The notes: a model not told the origin generated them from the letters alone. A DNA stretch of 64,000 nucleotides from Pisolithus tinctorius (GCA_024663395.1 JANFAH010000061.1:248001-312000); one strand, 5' to 3'. Shown: positions 1-13,326, counted from the stretch's first letter. Program-made: numbers and translations.

Positions 1-1299
1 GCGTGTTCTCCTTGTCAGTATGACTTCCAGAAGGACATTCTTTGGTCGCCTCAGGTCTGTCACTCGGTTAGAAAGGTCTTATGTGGTCATTTCAGTCTCC
101 CTCTTGATGAAGCATATGGATCATTCCTCCCTGCTCCCTGCACCGTCTTTATTCCATTCTCATCCATCATTCTTCCCGCATTGCGACAGCTGCAGTATAA
201 TCTACTGTCCTCCAGCCTCCCTGATCGCATTCATGACGAGTATGACATGCATCTTGCCTTCTTACTGCAAGATCCAGCAGAAGATGTCCCCCTTCTCCTC
301 CTCCTCCATCAGAGCCCTGTCCATGAAGTTTTTGTTAACTTCGCTGAGAGGATGAAAGGGTGGGAGACGCGATTGCATATGCTCTCATTGCCCCACAGAC
401 CCCCAATGCCCTAGCCCCCTTTGACACCTGACTCATGCCCTTCAATTCTGGAATTAATACTTCCCGATCTGGAAACACCGTCCATCTGTCATGCCATCTT
501 TGGATCTAGAGATGTCTCTGCCGAGATCTAACTTGCATCGCCACCCCCTAATGTGATATCAGTGTGCTTACCCAGTTTCTGACTCTATTTGACTCATTCT
601 GCGATATTTTGACTATCCTTGACTCGTTCATTGCCAATACTTACCAATCTTCTTTGCTTGCTTACTTTTCATTTCTCGCTTACTCATCATGATTACTCAG
701 TCCTTACTCATTACTTACCAAGTGTTTGTGCCTTGTTTGTCACAAGCTGTGCTCCCCCCACAGTATAAACCCCCATGTACTTAGCTACCCACAATCAATC
801 AAGAAGCAATTCAGAAGCAGTCCAGCAATCAGTTCAGTGCCTATCTCGTCATCGACAGTTGAGGCTCCACGAAGGGGTCTATCTGTCATCATTCGTATAC
901 TTGGTAGTTGAGGCTCATTCAGAAGAGTCTATCTGCCTCCATCATTCATCTGAAGCTCCATCCACACTTAGTCAGCAAGTCTTGCTAGTCATCCTCCCAC
1001 TCCTGCATAACTCATCATCGACTTGTGCAAGGAGCACATTTCCTTGAAGTCCATTACTTGAAGTACCTTTCGGCTGAACACCTTCACTCTGTTCAGCATC
1101 CCCCATCCAATCATCACTCATTCATCTTCTCCTGTGTAACTCGTCAATGACTTGTGCCAGGAGCACCTCCTTGAAGTTCCCCCCCCACATTCAGGTTTCT
1201 GCCCTCCAGGTTCCGCGGAGGCACACCACCACTCGCTCTATATTTGTCTTTGGTGTTGGTTTGGTTGGTTTATACTGCCTTTCCACACTTTGACTCACA
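1..1299 (+). mobile_element. Family-A LTR, 3' part (left end outside window)
   Basis: This stretch is the same sequence as the solo LTR at 28954-30806, from inside its ORF to its last bases, which read CTTTGACTCACA at 1288-1299. It keeps the LTR-borne reading frame (near 20-340), a TATA-like stretch near 765 and the Ser/His-rich downstream part. CpG dinucleotides are retained, unlike the copies at 43.5-46.4 kb, so it looks younger or less methylated. The start lies outside the window, so it cannot be decided whether this is a solo LTR or the 5' LTR of a longer element; the sequence after 1299 shows no convincing primer-binding site. Confidence 0.8.
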
Positions 1300-1300
1300 G

Positions 1301-1857
1301 CGGTGGTGCTGGGGCGACCTCAGTGATGAAGTCAACAGAGTGCGACCTAAAGTGACACAAAGTCAACTTCAGGTCAAGATGAGGCACGAAGCCAACTCGA
1401 ACCCAATGGGAGACGATGCGTGGTGGGGAGGGACTTGAGACCTTGAGGGGAGGCCTGAGCGATGAAGTGAGGAAGGCAAGGGTAGTAGGATGAAGAGTAG
1501 TTGCGGTCAGAAAATCACAAGTATTTGTTTGTTTGTAGGGATTTACCTATTACGCTTATGTACATATATTGATAGCGACGTTTGATGTGATAGCCTGGAG
1601 AATTCCCAGGGCAAAAATACCTAAGTCATGGGACCGTGTTCCAGCTGCACAGTGCCCAGCAGCTCCGCTTTGTTACGAACGACTGTCATCCTCTCACCTC
1701 CCCATCATCTTCCCACTCACCGCCTCTATGCTTCAAGTTTGGACGTTGGCTGAACCTGAGCTGGCTCCGTGCCGCTCACTCAGAGCTGCAGCTGACTTTG
1801 TCGCTGCAGTTCGTACTCTGTTGACTTTGTGTCACTGAGGTCCCCAGCACCACCACG
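1301..1857. repeat. Inverted repeat, about 45-bp arms
   Basis: The segment at about 1301-1345 (with GGTGGTGCTGGGG) recurs in reverse complement at about 1813-1857 (CCCCAGCACCACC). The arms share the tract around TGAAGTCAACAGAGT with small differences. About 470 bp lies between them without a recognisable gene. It could be a small MITE-like element or remains of an older insertion interrupted by the family-A LTR. Confidence 0.5.
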
Positions 1858-1919
1858 CTGCTAGTGGGGTTCAAGACCTCGAGGAGTTCATCTTGCCCTT
1901 CACCCAGATCCTCTCCTTC

Positions 1920-3330
1920 CGCTCGCAAAGGTATGTTTTATAGCACTATTCCTTCCAGCTGATTCTAAACACCTATGTTCATTCATTAGTGCTGATCTCG
2001 TTTCTCTCCTGGGTCACTGTCACTCTGCCTAGTATTGCTGTCTGAGGTATGTCTATTGTTAGCAGATGTTGATCCTGACTCATTATCGTTATCAGGTGTG
2101 AGGTTTCAATCATCTCGTTCAAATCTGTACTTGTTGCAACTCTCGTTATCAGGTATGAGATTTAAATCATTTCATTTGTCCATACTTGTCATCCCTCACC
2201 CACCCACTCTGTGCTCTATTGCAGTCTGCAGTAGGTGTATTGTTATCGGCTGTTGATCCCCACCTATCCTTATTATAAGGTATGTGCTACTGTCACTTTT
2301 GTTGGACTTACAAATCCGATCATGCTCTTTAATATCTAGGTATAAGTTATCTCGTTCATCTCCACTCGACCACTCGCCTCATTCCACACCCACCCACTCT
2401 GTGTTGAATTGCAGTTTGTGGTAGATATATAGTTATTGACTGTCGATCCTCACTTATCATTGTTATGAGGTATGTCCTACCTTTGCATTTCATTGGACCT
2501 ACAAATCTGATCATGTTCTTTAATATCTAGGTATAAATTATCTCCATCAGTGCTCACCTCATTCCTCACTCACCCACTCCTTGTTGTATTGCAGTGGAGG
2601 TACATCTATCATCATCAGGTGTTGGGCTGACTTATTGTCACTATCAGGTATGTGTCAGTCTCTTTTTGTTAGATTTACGAATCTGATCACCCTCTCTAAT
2701 ATCTAGGTATAAATCATCTTGTTAGTTGGTGCTCGCCTCATTCTTCACCTGGCCAACTGCTATCGTAGTCTGAGCTATGGATATCATTACATACTCTTGA
2801 TCTACAGTTACTGCTGTTATCAGGTATGTCTTGTGGTCTGTTTACATTGATTTACGAATGCGGTCAGCCTCTCATAATCCCTAGGTACCCATCCCATTTG
2901 CTAGCACCTGTCAATCAGCAGAAATAAAGTTTGATGTCAATGCTCCCAGAACCAAGTTTCTGGTAATGATCTCCTTCCATTCCTCACCAACTCTGTGCTG
3001 TATGTAGTCCAAAGTACCCGTATCATTGTCAACTTTGTTCACCATTGTCATCAGGTATGTGTAGTGGTCTCTGTTTGTTGGATCTAAGAATATACCTGCT
3101 CTAGTTACCAGGTATACATTATCCTGTTCATTGGCACTTGTCTCATTCCTTACCCACTCCATCTGGTACTGTTGTCCAAGGAGGTATGTTTAAACCTTTT
3201 TGTTGAATTTTTGAACGTTATGAAATAGATGCCAAAATAAGGTTTAATGTCAATGCCCCGAACCTAATTTCTTGTAGTGATCTCATCCATATTCCAAGGT
3301 ACCTGTATTGTTATCAACTGTTCACTGACA
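1920..3330. repeat. Degenerate tandem array, about 180-190 bp period, with splice-site-like motifs
   Basis: Repeated landmarks are spaced by 176-231 bp: AGGTATGT-type motifs at about 2279, 2469, 2647, 2823 and 3054, each followed about 55-60 bp later by TATCTAGGTATAA-type or CAGGTATAC motifs (2338, 2529, 2706, 2883, 3110). Each unit also carries a CACCCACTC stretch and a TTGTTATCAG or similar stretch. Units are strongly diverged. No convincing long ORF runs through them. The array lies 0.5-2 kb upstream of gene 1. Confidence 0.65.
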
Positions 3331-3860
3331 CCTACCATGGTTATTTGTCAAAAGAATATATCACCCTTGAGCTGCTGTCTGTAGGTTTGACATCAACTTT
3401 TTGTTTTTATTATATCTTCTGCTCACAATGACAATGACAGTCCTACTCTATCGGTTGACATGCCGCATTTTTCCTCTGCCCTGAATGCCAGATTTCCATT
3501 CAATTGACCCTTCTCAATAGGATTGTGCAAGCTAGAAGGAAGCGAGGGTGCTAGTGTGAATTAGGTGTGTAGGCTTCTTCGGGACCAAATAAATAGCTCA
3601 GTAGTGAACGTTTCATCCTCCGTTTTCTCTTCTTCCTTGCCTTCTTTTCTTCACTCGCTTCAAATCAGGTGTGTAGCCCTTTGTGCAAGATCATGAATCG
3701 TCCACTAACCAATGTTTGGCCTGAACCCAGTCTTTCCTTACCTGATGTCTTTTCCTTTCCATCTCGCTTGATTTCGCATCAGCAAAGAGTGTGGTGACTA
3801 CGTGTTCCACAGTTCCACTGGCCCACAGATTGACTAGTGTCTACCAGGTCAAATTCATCA
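3331..3860. other. Non-coding stretch before gene 1
   Basis: No reading frame with recognisable content. It includes pyrimidine-rich tracts at about 3610-3660 and 3745-3775, like the CT-rich cores of fungal promoters, so it may be the promoter and 5' leader of the plus-strand gene starting near 3861. Confidence 0.3.
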
Positions 3861-6800
3861 TGCCTGCGACTAGGTCATCTGCTGTTACTTTCAAAGTTGG
3901 TCCCCCCGTTGGTGCCCGGAGGTCAAAGAGAGTCAATCCTACCGTCACTTCGCCCACCAAAGCCCAACCTTCATGGTGCAAAGGCCCATCACTGGGTAGT
4001 TAAATGTGAGTACAGACCTACTTCCTGTGTCTTGTGTACTACTGTCTCAACTCTTTCCATCAGCAGAGGGGAAATCAGGATACGATTTCTGAAACACACG
4101 AGCCAATGTCAGGGGATGGTGAGGAGTGCTGGTGTGTAGTGCTACCTTTTTTTTTTTTTTTTGCTTACTGACCACTGTTTTCAGAACCGCGAATCCAGCT
4201 CTGTAGCTCGACGTCCCCCTCTCCAGCCGCGCTCAAGTCATAATTCTTCGCAAGGGTTGACAGAGAAAGAACGAGGATCAGTACCTTGACTCCTTCGACG
4301 AAACAGGTTACACTCCAGAACGGTATGAAGCTTGACGCGCTGTTGCCCTTGAGCAGCTACGATTGGGCATCATTTCTATGGAAGATATAGTTGCTGAGCA
4401 GGGTCATGAAAAGTGTAAGTGTGTGATCTATGTATGTAGCTGTATTCCTTCTCAAGGTGCCACCAGCTGTTACCCCCAATGACAGTGAAGAGGATGAACA
4501 AGCTGTTGAGAGTACAGTGCAAGCTGAAGGTGATCTGGTCTCAGAGGACCTGGTGGATCATGATGGTCGCCAAGCTGTTGAAAATATGATGGACCGTTCG
4601 TCATGATGATGTTGAGCATGAAAGTGCATCAGGTTTGTTTATTTGATTAAACTGCATTATTCACATAATTTACATGTGTCATTGAATAGACAGTGATTGG
4701 TCAGCTGACCAGAGGCATGACCTTAAATGCGAACAAACCCTGAGAGAAATCTCACTGGCAATTATGATACTGATAACCATCCTTCCACTCCCCTCTCCCT
4801 TCTCCATCCTCATGGAAGAAGAAGATGGAGCTGCTGATACGAAGGGACACTGACAGCTCTGTGACCAGGAGGCGTAGGGAAGCCAAAGGGAAATCTCATG
4901 CCCTAGCCAACACATCCTCTGAAGATGAGGATGGACCTAGTGACACTGGAGACCTCCCTGATGGCTTGGAGACGACCGGGATGCATGGGAAACCCAAAGG
5001 ACAACATTGTGCCTTCTGCAAGGTAGTAGTCACACCCTCTGCGCCTACCCTAGCCAGTGACCTCAGTCAATGCGAGGATACATCCAGTGCAGAAGCAGGC
5101 TTACCTGCTTCAAACCAGGGGGCTTCCCTTGGAAGCCATACGAAAGGCACAGGCACTTGGCATGCGCACCACTCAAGAAGCCCAGGGATTGCAGATGAGT
5201 ATGGCAAGACTCTTGGGTCAATCATGGCTGCTGCTGGTCTTACCACAAAGGCAACTGTGCTGAATCTGTGTGGAACATGCATCAGGCTTGGTATGCACAT
5301 ACCAATCCAAAAGCTCTGCAGGTCAGTACATCCTAACTTGTTGCAGTTTCGACTCCACGTTGATTCAATTGCAGAGGAAACCAAAGACTACTATAGGCAT
5401 CACACCAAGCACTATGAGGACCATAAAGATGAGGAACATCCTCAACTGTGGGCTGAGATCGGAAGTATTGGAGTGAGTGTGTCAGTGGGTCCAAAGACAT
5501 CAGTTCCAAGGCAATGGTGGGCCGTGTAATGGCTTGTGACTCCTTTACACAAGGGGTGGGTAATACTGTTGTGATTGTTTGCTTCTTGAATAACCTCTTG
5601 TACAGGCACAAACTTGGTGCAATGTGGAGGGCATACATGTCTTTGGATGTGTAATTTATAGTGGGAGCAATGAAGCTGCATGCCAATCCCAAGGAATTTT
5701 TGCTGGATCCTCCCTTCTCATGCAGCTTGCGAGTGAGAGGCAGACCGACATAACACAATTATTAGAATACCTGTCCACCATTATCAAGTATGTATAACAT
5801 ATGCCATGTACAATTGCCCACTGACTTTTCTTTAGGTATAAAATCCTTAACTCTGCTGCTTCGGTGCCTCTTCCTGACTTTAATGTGCTGTCACAACCCC
5901 GTTATGACCATGCACTGGGATTAAAACCTCAAGAATACAGGCGTGATCGCAATCAGGAGTTTTACCTACAATCATACTCCATAAATTCCATACATCAATA
6001 AATCTATTTGATTCATATTCATCCTCTGAAGTGCTGCCACAGAAGAGAATGGTATCACATGAGGCCAGAGAAATGTTTCTTGGAAGTCGTTGCTTGATCT
6101 GCTGTATGTTCACCAGTATACCATCACTGATTGGCCTGCTGGAGTCCCTGCTGTTGGTCCAGATTTCAATGTCAAATGCCTCAATGCTGATGAACTTCGT
6201 GCTCTGACTGTTCCTTTCCTGAAAGAGTCAATGGGTGCAGATTACCATGCTGAGGCTCCACTAGATGACAAAGAAGACCAAGCTGAATACCTTGTCCCTT
6301 TGCCGAATTCATCATTTTACCTCAAGAAATGGACTGATGGTGAGTTGTTGACACGAAATGGTTGCCCTCACTGACATGAATAATCCAGATCAGATTGAGC
6401 TATTTCGCCACAGTGATGCAAGGATGTGTGACATCCCACTTGTGGTGAACACATTGAACCGGCACCTCCATGTTCTTTCTGATTCAGATGCATTCATTAA
6501 GGCCCTCCCTAAAGGTGACAAGTTTAAGGAGAGAAGTGCCCCTTCATCTTTCCCTGACCAACCTGTGCGAGGACGAGTGCCATCCAACAGATGTCACCCC
6601 TTGCCAGCAGCATCCAACACCCACCATATGACTGTGCCTTCTTTATCCCCAGCTTATAGATCACCCCAGCCACCTGTGCAGCCATGTGTCTCCCTCAACA
6701 TCCCACCACACCCGACGACAGCAATCACCATCCCGCACACATCACCCCTCTCCTGCAGGATCACACCACCTGAGGCGAGGGCAATTGCCATCCCATGGAC

Positions 6801-7311
6801 CTCGTTCCACTCAGCCAGCATCCCACCACTCCCCTCTCCCTCCTTCATCCCCTGTCGAGGAGTCACCACAGTCATCTCCACAAGGTCCATCGTTGCATGG
6901 TGATCATCACACATATCTTGCTCCAGCAGCTGCATATCATCATCACCCCCCTTCTGATAACTACTCTCTGACCCCATGTCCTCGCCACCCCCGGCATGAG
7001 TCACACAAGCGCTATAGAGGATATCAGGACAATGAGAGTGATCATGGTGGTCCTTCACAACAGGGAAGAACTCACCGAAGGTATGTTGCTGGGTAGCCTA
7101 TGTGTACAATGAGACTAACATGCACAGTGTGGTTGAATACATTTATCGAAACCCTCCCCACAAGAGACATCGTCGTCATGACTCTGATGACTCTGATGGA
7201 CGTTCCTATCACACCCATGATCGAGCAACCACTACTAGGCATGTTTTCATCTCAATCATTCACTTGCTACTGGCTCATGTACACACCAGTTCAACATGTT
7301 TGCATCATTAG
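3861..7311 (+). pseudogene. Gene 1: uncharacterised basidiomycete multi-exon gene, decayed
   Basis: Exons can be followed on the plus strand from the Met at 3861 to a stop at about 7311, but frames are broken in several places (a stop in the exon near 4335 and frame changes around 6090-6380). Recognisable blocks are an acidic segment near 4460-4620, a block at about 5200-5400 (AAGLTTKATVLN), and a block at about 6087-6345 reading LLDLLYVHQYTITDWPAGVP and then ADELRALTVPFL. The tail is rich in Pro, His, Ser and Arg (6570-7310). The same blocks in the same order occur in the minus-strand gene at 24541-27703 (AAGLSVKPSHTKLN, INWPLGVPPPGPGF), so the two are paralogues. No catalytic motif is recognised and function is unknown. 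CpG is reduced but not absent. It could be a mobile-element cargo gene or a captured host family. Confidence 0.6.
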
Positions 7312-7669
7312 CATGTAACTATGATACCCTGTGGCTGTATCATCTTCCCCCTGCATATCCTTCCTTTGTGTAATGTCTGCCATCATTCATTTTGTCCATT
7401 ATCCACCATGGTCTTTTTGTTACCATCATAACTACAATACCCTTACAAGACCATTCATTTTCTCCTCACACCTATGCATATTCAATCTGATAGCATACCC
7501 TATCATAAATACAGATTGGATTTAGGTGCAAACTGCTATGTGTGAGATAGGAATGTGAAATCCATGGAACCAGACATCCACTAGAGCTATGATGTCCATG
7601 TGAAGGGCATGGGGCTCTGCCCTAGGCTTCAGGGGGAAGAGTTCTCAGTAGCTACCAACATAGAAATGC
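7312..7669. other. Intergenic, AT-rich, no gene seen
   Basis: Between the end of gene 1 and the first minisatellite. Only short frames without recognisable content. CpG is essentially missing from here rightwards. Confidence 0.5.
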
Positions 7670-8450
7670 CAGAGTTGGTTAGAGAATCCCCAGGACATAA
7701 CATGGAAAATCCCCAGCAGTGCTTGGAGAATCTCCAGAGTGGGTTGGGAATCCCCAGCATTGCCTGGAGAATCCCCACAGTCTTGGAGAATCCCCAGAGT
7801 CATTGGAGAATCCCCAGCATTGCCTGGAGAATCCCCAGAGTGGGTTGGAGAATCCCCAGAGTCTGGAGAATCCCCAGCAGTGCTTGGGGAATCCCCAGAG
7901 GTTGGAGAATCCCCAGCAGTGCTTGGAGAATCCAGATGGGTTGGAGAATCCCCAGCATTGCCTGGAGAATCCCCAGGTGGGTTGGAGAATCCCCAGCATT
8001 GCCTGGAGAATCCCCAGAGTGGGTTGGAGATCCCCAGCATTGCCTGGAGAATCCCCAGAGTCAGTTGGAGAATCCCCAGCATTGCCTGGAGAATCCCCAG
8101 AGTGTTGGAGAATCCCCAGCATTGCCTGGAGAATCCCCAGCAGTGCTTGGAGAATCCCCAGAGTCAGTTGGAGAATCCCCAGCATTCCTGGAGAATCCCC
8201 AGAGGTTGGAGAATCCCCAGCAGTGCTTGGGAATCCCCAGAGTCAGTTGGAGAATCCCCAGCAGTGCTGGGAATCCCAGAGTCAGTTGGAGAATCCCCAG
8301 CATTGCCTGGAGAATCCCCAGCAGTGCTTGGAGAATCCCCAGGTCATAGCTTGGAGAATCCCCAGAGTCAGTTGGAGAATCCTCAGTAGCACTTGGAGAA
8401 TCCCCAGCAGTGCTTGGAGAATCCCCAGGACATAGCTTGGAGAGCCTCTA
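7670..8450. repeat. Minisatellite of GGAGAATCCCCAG units
   Basis: About 780 bp built from a 13-base core GGAGAATCCCCAG followed by interchangeable 5-13 base linkers (CATTGCCT, CAGTGCTT, AGTGGGTT, AGTCAGTT, AGGTT), giving mostly 18-27 bp units. Neighbouring units differ in linker type in a mosaic order, typical of unequal exchange or slippage. Long frames run through it in several phases on both strands because the unit lacks stop codons; I do not regard them as genes. CpG is absent. Confidence 0.9.
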
Positions 8451-8919
8451 GAGACAGGAGTTGGCTGGGAAATTCCAAGCATTACCTGGAGGATCTGCTG
8501 CATACCCTGTGGATCCCCAGAGTGGGTGGGAAAATTCCATTAAGACCTGGACAATCTTTGACTTGTATGCAATGGCCAAGACTGGAGATCACTGAAGCCT
8601 TGGGAAGCATGGTGAAAGTATGTCTGCTGTGCCTGGGCAATCACCATCACCAAGTATATTCTACTCCCTCCATCAGATGTCACCAGTCTTTCCTTAGTGG
8701 TCTATGGCCATGCTTTTTCACATATTGTATAGAGTGCTCAGATCAGATGCCATGGAAATAGGTACTTGGCATGATACACACTCCTGTCAGCAACATGGAG
8801 ACTCCAAATCATTTTGATTGATCCTTCATGCTGTGATGGTGGTCTATTTGAACTGGAGGTTCCCATGATCATCTTAGAAAAGGTCTGTTTGGGCTGGATG
8901 CCCTGGGACCAGGTCCATT
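8451..8919. other. Spacer between two minisatellites
   Basis: Single-copy sequence with no recognisable gene. Degenerate GATCCCCAG and CTGGGCAATC remnants suggest the edges of the flanking minisatellites have decayed into it. Confidence 0.4.
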
Positions 8920-9260
8920 CAGGCTGGGGAATCCCCCAGGATGCACTGGGAACAGGTCCATTCAGGCTGGAGAATCCCCCAGGATGTACAGGGAACAGGT
9001 CCATTTAGGCTGGGGAATCCCCCAGCATGCCCAGAGACCAGGTCCATTTAGGCTGGAGAATCCCCCAGGATGTACAGGGAACAGGTCCATTTAGGCTGGG
9101 GAATCCCCCAGCATGCCCAGAGAACAGGTCCATTTAGGCTGGGAATCCCCCAGCATGCCCAGAGAACAGGTCCATTTAGCCTGGGGAATCCCCCAGCATG
9201 CCCTGGGAACAGGTCCATTTAGGCTGGAGAATCCCCCAGGATACCCAGGACATAGGTCTA
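8920..9260. repeat. Minisatellite, about 41-42 bp unit with GGGGAATCCCCCAG core
   Basis: About eight units, each with AACAGGTCCATTTAGGCTGG followed by a GGAATCCCCCAG core and a short variable CATGCCCAGAG or GATGTACAGGG segment. The core resembles that of the minisatellite at 7670-8450, so both may come from one ancestral unit. Further single AGAATCTCCAG remnants lie at 9350-9400. Confidence 0.85.
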
Positions 9261-10510
9261 TTAACCCACTGGGGAAAGCCCCATTTGGACCCCAGGCACT
9301 CTGTTATAGATGTAATAATCCTGGAGAAAGTCCATGTCTGACACCTTGCTCTGGAGAATCTCCAGGGCCTGGTGAATCTCCAGCAGTCACTGGGAATACC
9401 CAGGTGGTCAACACCTATTAGGTGGATACATCTATAAGAATATATGAACCTAATAGGTCCCCTGGGGGGGGTGACTGAAGTGAGAGAGAACCTCCTCTTG
9501 GGTCGAGCATTATACTCGCCCATCATTACTGACTATTACCATTCTAGGTATATCTATTTACCTATTCCTACACTGACACCTCACTCCACTCTGCCTTTGT
9601 CCTGGCAGACCTCATTCCTGCCACCACTCCGCTAGTCAGAGTTCTGTTCCTTCCTGTCAGACTTGCTTCTGAACCCTTCTCTAGACCTTGTTAGCATCAG
9701 AGTTGGTCGGAGTAGGCCTGGACTTGACATTACTTATATCTGGTTGGCCAGATGGGTAACTTGACCAGGCCTTTTCTTCCCCTGCATTTGTTGAATGCAC
9801 TGGTGGTGTTGTCTGAGGTGGAAAAAGAAAGAAAAAAAAGTCAAGTTGACTCACACTTGTCTGAGCACCTTCCTCTTCCTTTGCCCTTGTCTGTCTTGCT
9901 CTCTGATGAAGATGGTCCTTGTTGTTGTATTGCTGACTGGATGACCTCTTGCAACATCCCATGTAATGCAGGTACCAGCTTTCCCATGACTCTGTTTGCA
10001 ATCTCCTCTGTGGATGGTAGTCTGGAGACCATTTCATCTGCCACTGCCCTTTGGAATCTCTGCCATTGGCACAGAATAGGTGACCAGCTGTTTATCATTA
10101 TTTTCACCTGGGCCTGGTTGAGGTCCTGGTGGCATGGATGGTGACCTTGCTGCCTTGTATGATGTACACTGACCACTGAGCAGTACATGGCAGTGCTTTT
10201 GCCATTCCATGCTGGCCTTAAGATATGCAGGTAGGTTGTCCTCTGCAGCTCCAGCCAGTGTCTCAACACTGATGCCATACACCCAATTTTCTGTGGAATG
10301 ACTGTGGCCTGCCTGTAGAGCCTCTATGTTGTCTTCCCTGTCCATGTCCATGATGTCCTCCACTGCACAACCAAGCTTTCATTTCCAAGCAGTTTGAGTG
10401 TGTCACCAAGATTTGATGGTGAGACCAAAGTGCATGATGGGTAGGGTGTGCTTGCTCATAATACCAGATAGGTTTTCTTTTGGAGGGTGACGAGCTGCAG
10501 GATTGTCAAG

Positions 10511-10661
10511 TCTATAGAGAGGAATATACTCAGACTTCAAGTTGGCTGAAGCTAAACAATTAACTACCTATAGAGAGGAATATACTGTAGGTAGGTAAGT
10601 AAGTGTTCCAATATAATGAATGGAAGGAGTCCCACCTCAGACTTCAAGTTGGTTGAAGCTG
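10511..10661. repeat. Short direct repeats with a hairpin
   Basis: TATAGAGAGGAATATACT occurs at about 10511 and 10569. CAGACTTCAAGTTGG followed by (C/T)TGAAGCT occurs at about 10530 and 10639; the latter folds on itself through CTTCA/TGAAG. This probably sits in an intron or spacer of the OrsD-like gene. Confidence 0.45.
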
Positions 10662-13326
10662 AGGTGCAGTAAGGAAAATAAACTGCTAAGTGTCCGCTTT
10701 TGGATTACATAATGCTGTGCTTGGTGAACCACACTAAGGTAAAAGTGATAAACTCCAACATTTTCTGAGTCAAAGAGGCAATCATAGTTGACAAAGACAT
10801 GGTTGCAATACAGCTCCACCACCTCTGGCTTGTCTGGGAAACGTGCCTTGGCTGCAATCTCTGCAAATGGCTGTACCAAGGCCAGGTCCTGCACCAAGAT
10901 GTCACTGGTGATGCCATCCAGGGCATGAGGGATCAGCTTGTCTTTCCCTGTCAATGCTGTCATCTTGAGGTATTGACAGAGCAGGGTTGACATGCCTGCC
11001 AAGAATCACCAAGTTGTGAGTTGGCTGTCTCTGTGTGTTTTGATAGGTCATGGCTGTCAGTTCTGTGCCACAACTTGGAGCACCACTGAGCATCTGTGCT
11101 TGCAGCAACAAGAGGCCTTGCATCTCTGCATACTTCTTCAACCATGCTTGGAGGGAGCTTTGGTTCCATATGATGGCCCCATCCTGATCATTGCAAAGTG
11201 GGCAAAGGTACCCTCATCTTCAAGGAATCGCTTGACCAATTGTTCTCAATGAGTCAGCTGAGGGTTTCTCAAGTATGACAAGAATGAATAGCCCACATCC
11301 TTGTTGACCAAGTCATCTGCCATCTTGTCATAGGCCCACTCTGATGTCTTGTTCCCAGACTTGGACCAGCTTGGCTTCCACCTCTTGGAAGACATTGCAA
11401 AGGTCAGCAAACCTGACCTCCTCCCCTCTGTAGAGCATGGTCTGCCATGTCTTGGTGTCTGTCCACCCAGACTTGGGAAGGCTCATGGTATCATAAGCCA
11501 GGGCACTTGCTCTGTGCTGTAGGGAATGTAGATGAGAGAAGGTGTAGTGAGTCTTCTCCACGAAAAAGTTCTCCATGTCCAGGCAATGTTCCAGCTGATC
11601 TCTTTGGGGTTCTGACTGAGTACAATGATGAATCTCCTGGAGGAAAGTGAGGCACATGCAGCACTCAAACTTGGCCATCTTGGTGGTCACTTCATGGCAT
11701 TCCTGAATGCACCATCTTCTCTGAGAGTGAGTAGGGCCAGACACCTCTCTGTGGGATCCACAATCTCATTGTTCCCTTGATGTTGCCATGCTGTGCTCCA
11801 GATCTCAAATAGCAATGCATGAATCAGAGGCACTGCCTCCTCAGTGGCCTCTGGGTCAATGTGAAGCACTGCAAGCAACTCCATCAACTTGGAGTTGGAT
11901 CCAGAGAATGGCTTTCCACTGTATTCTTGTCTGATGAGCATGGCCAGTAGAGCCACCACTGGCACAGTATATTGCTTCATGGTTGCCTGATGTAAGTGCT
12001 TGTGCAAGGGGGTATTGGAGATGCCACTGGTGGGATGGTTAAAAATAAGCAACTGGTTGCCTATTTTTTGAGTGCTTGTCTGGCTTACCTTTTGGTTGGG
12101 TCAGGGGAGTTCAATCTTTGGAGGACCACCTTTTCTGTGCAATTTAGAAGAGAGAGGGCCTGTTGATAGTATACATCCACAGCATCCCTCAGTTGTGCAG
12201 GAATGTCCCCATCCTTGGCTTTGGGCAAGGAGACCAGGCTGCACAGTTGTCTGATGTTTTGGCCAGCAACATGCCTCATGCCATCTTGTTGTCAACAGGC
12301 CAGGATTTACCATGCAACCATCCAGTGGTGTTTGGATCACTTCTAGCATGGGCTCAAGTTCTTTGAGAAAAGAGTTGACTAGGTCCTCTTGCAGTGTCTG
12401 TTGAGTGTCCACTCCTGCATTTTCCACCTCCCAAAATACTTGCAGGTCTCCAGATGACTCCTTCAGATGTTGAATCTGGCAGGCTCTCCAAGCTCTGGGC
12501 CTGGGAATGGAAGGGTGGTCTTTGGAGTGATGTGTCCACAACCATTCCTCTGACCTTGACAAGAAAGGGCAGTGATTGCATGCCAGGCCATTGTGGACTT
12601 TCAGACCATGGACCAGTGACCTAGGTCCAGTGATGGTGGGCAGGCAGTCCTGCCACTGTTGCCAATGATTTGATAGCCAACTGGAACTGACCATCATTGT
12701 AGGCATGTGGCCTGCCATGTACTCTGGTTAGATGGCTTCTGACTTCTTCTGTTGCCAATTGCCACCTGACAGATCTGACATGTCAGAAAGTGGAACTCTG
12801 CATTCACTGCCAGGTCCAGTGAATCCAGATATGGATGGTGATAAAGTCCACTTGAGGGGCCTGGCAGGGTATGGGTAGCAGTTTCAGCAGAAGTTGTTGC
12901 CATATTTCTGGGGTCATCATCTCTGTGAGATTGGATCACTGACTGTGGAATGATGAGTCTTGCTTTGGGCAAATAAACTGATCTCCATGTCTCACCATGA
13001 GGGATGGCAGTGGTACTGTTGGCAAATTTGGGGAGGGGGCCCAGCCTCTCAGACCTAGGTGACACCATGTGGATGTCCTTCCAGATCAAAAAAATAAGTG
13101 ACCAGTCACCTATCATGGGTCCATACTCACCAGATGGGTCTGCACTGATGGTGAGCTCTGGGGAGTTACTGTTGTGTTAGTTGGTGGCTCAGGTGGTGTG
13201 GGTGAACACATTATGTGGTCTTGTTGAACCAACCAACCATGAGTTTGTGGGGGAGATGGGATGCTACCCAAATCATGGGATATCTGTTTCCCTTGGTCAG
13301 GTGCTGTATGTATTTGTGGCAAGGAT

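Noticed and set aside
1300..1345. Primer-binding site after the family-A LTR at 1299
   Set aside because: GCGGTGGTGCTGGGG does not match a tRNA 3' end I recognise, and the same sequence is part of a local inverted repeat.
7600..8435. Long overlapping frames (over 200 codons) across the GGAGAATCCCCAG minisatellite
   Set aside because: Open in several phases on both strands by composition only; no start context or non-repeat domain.
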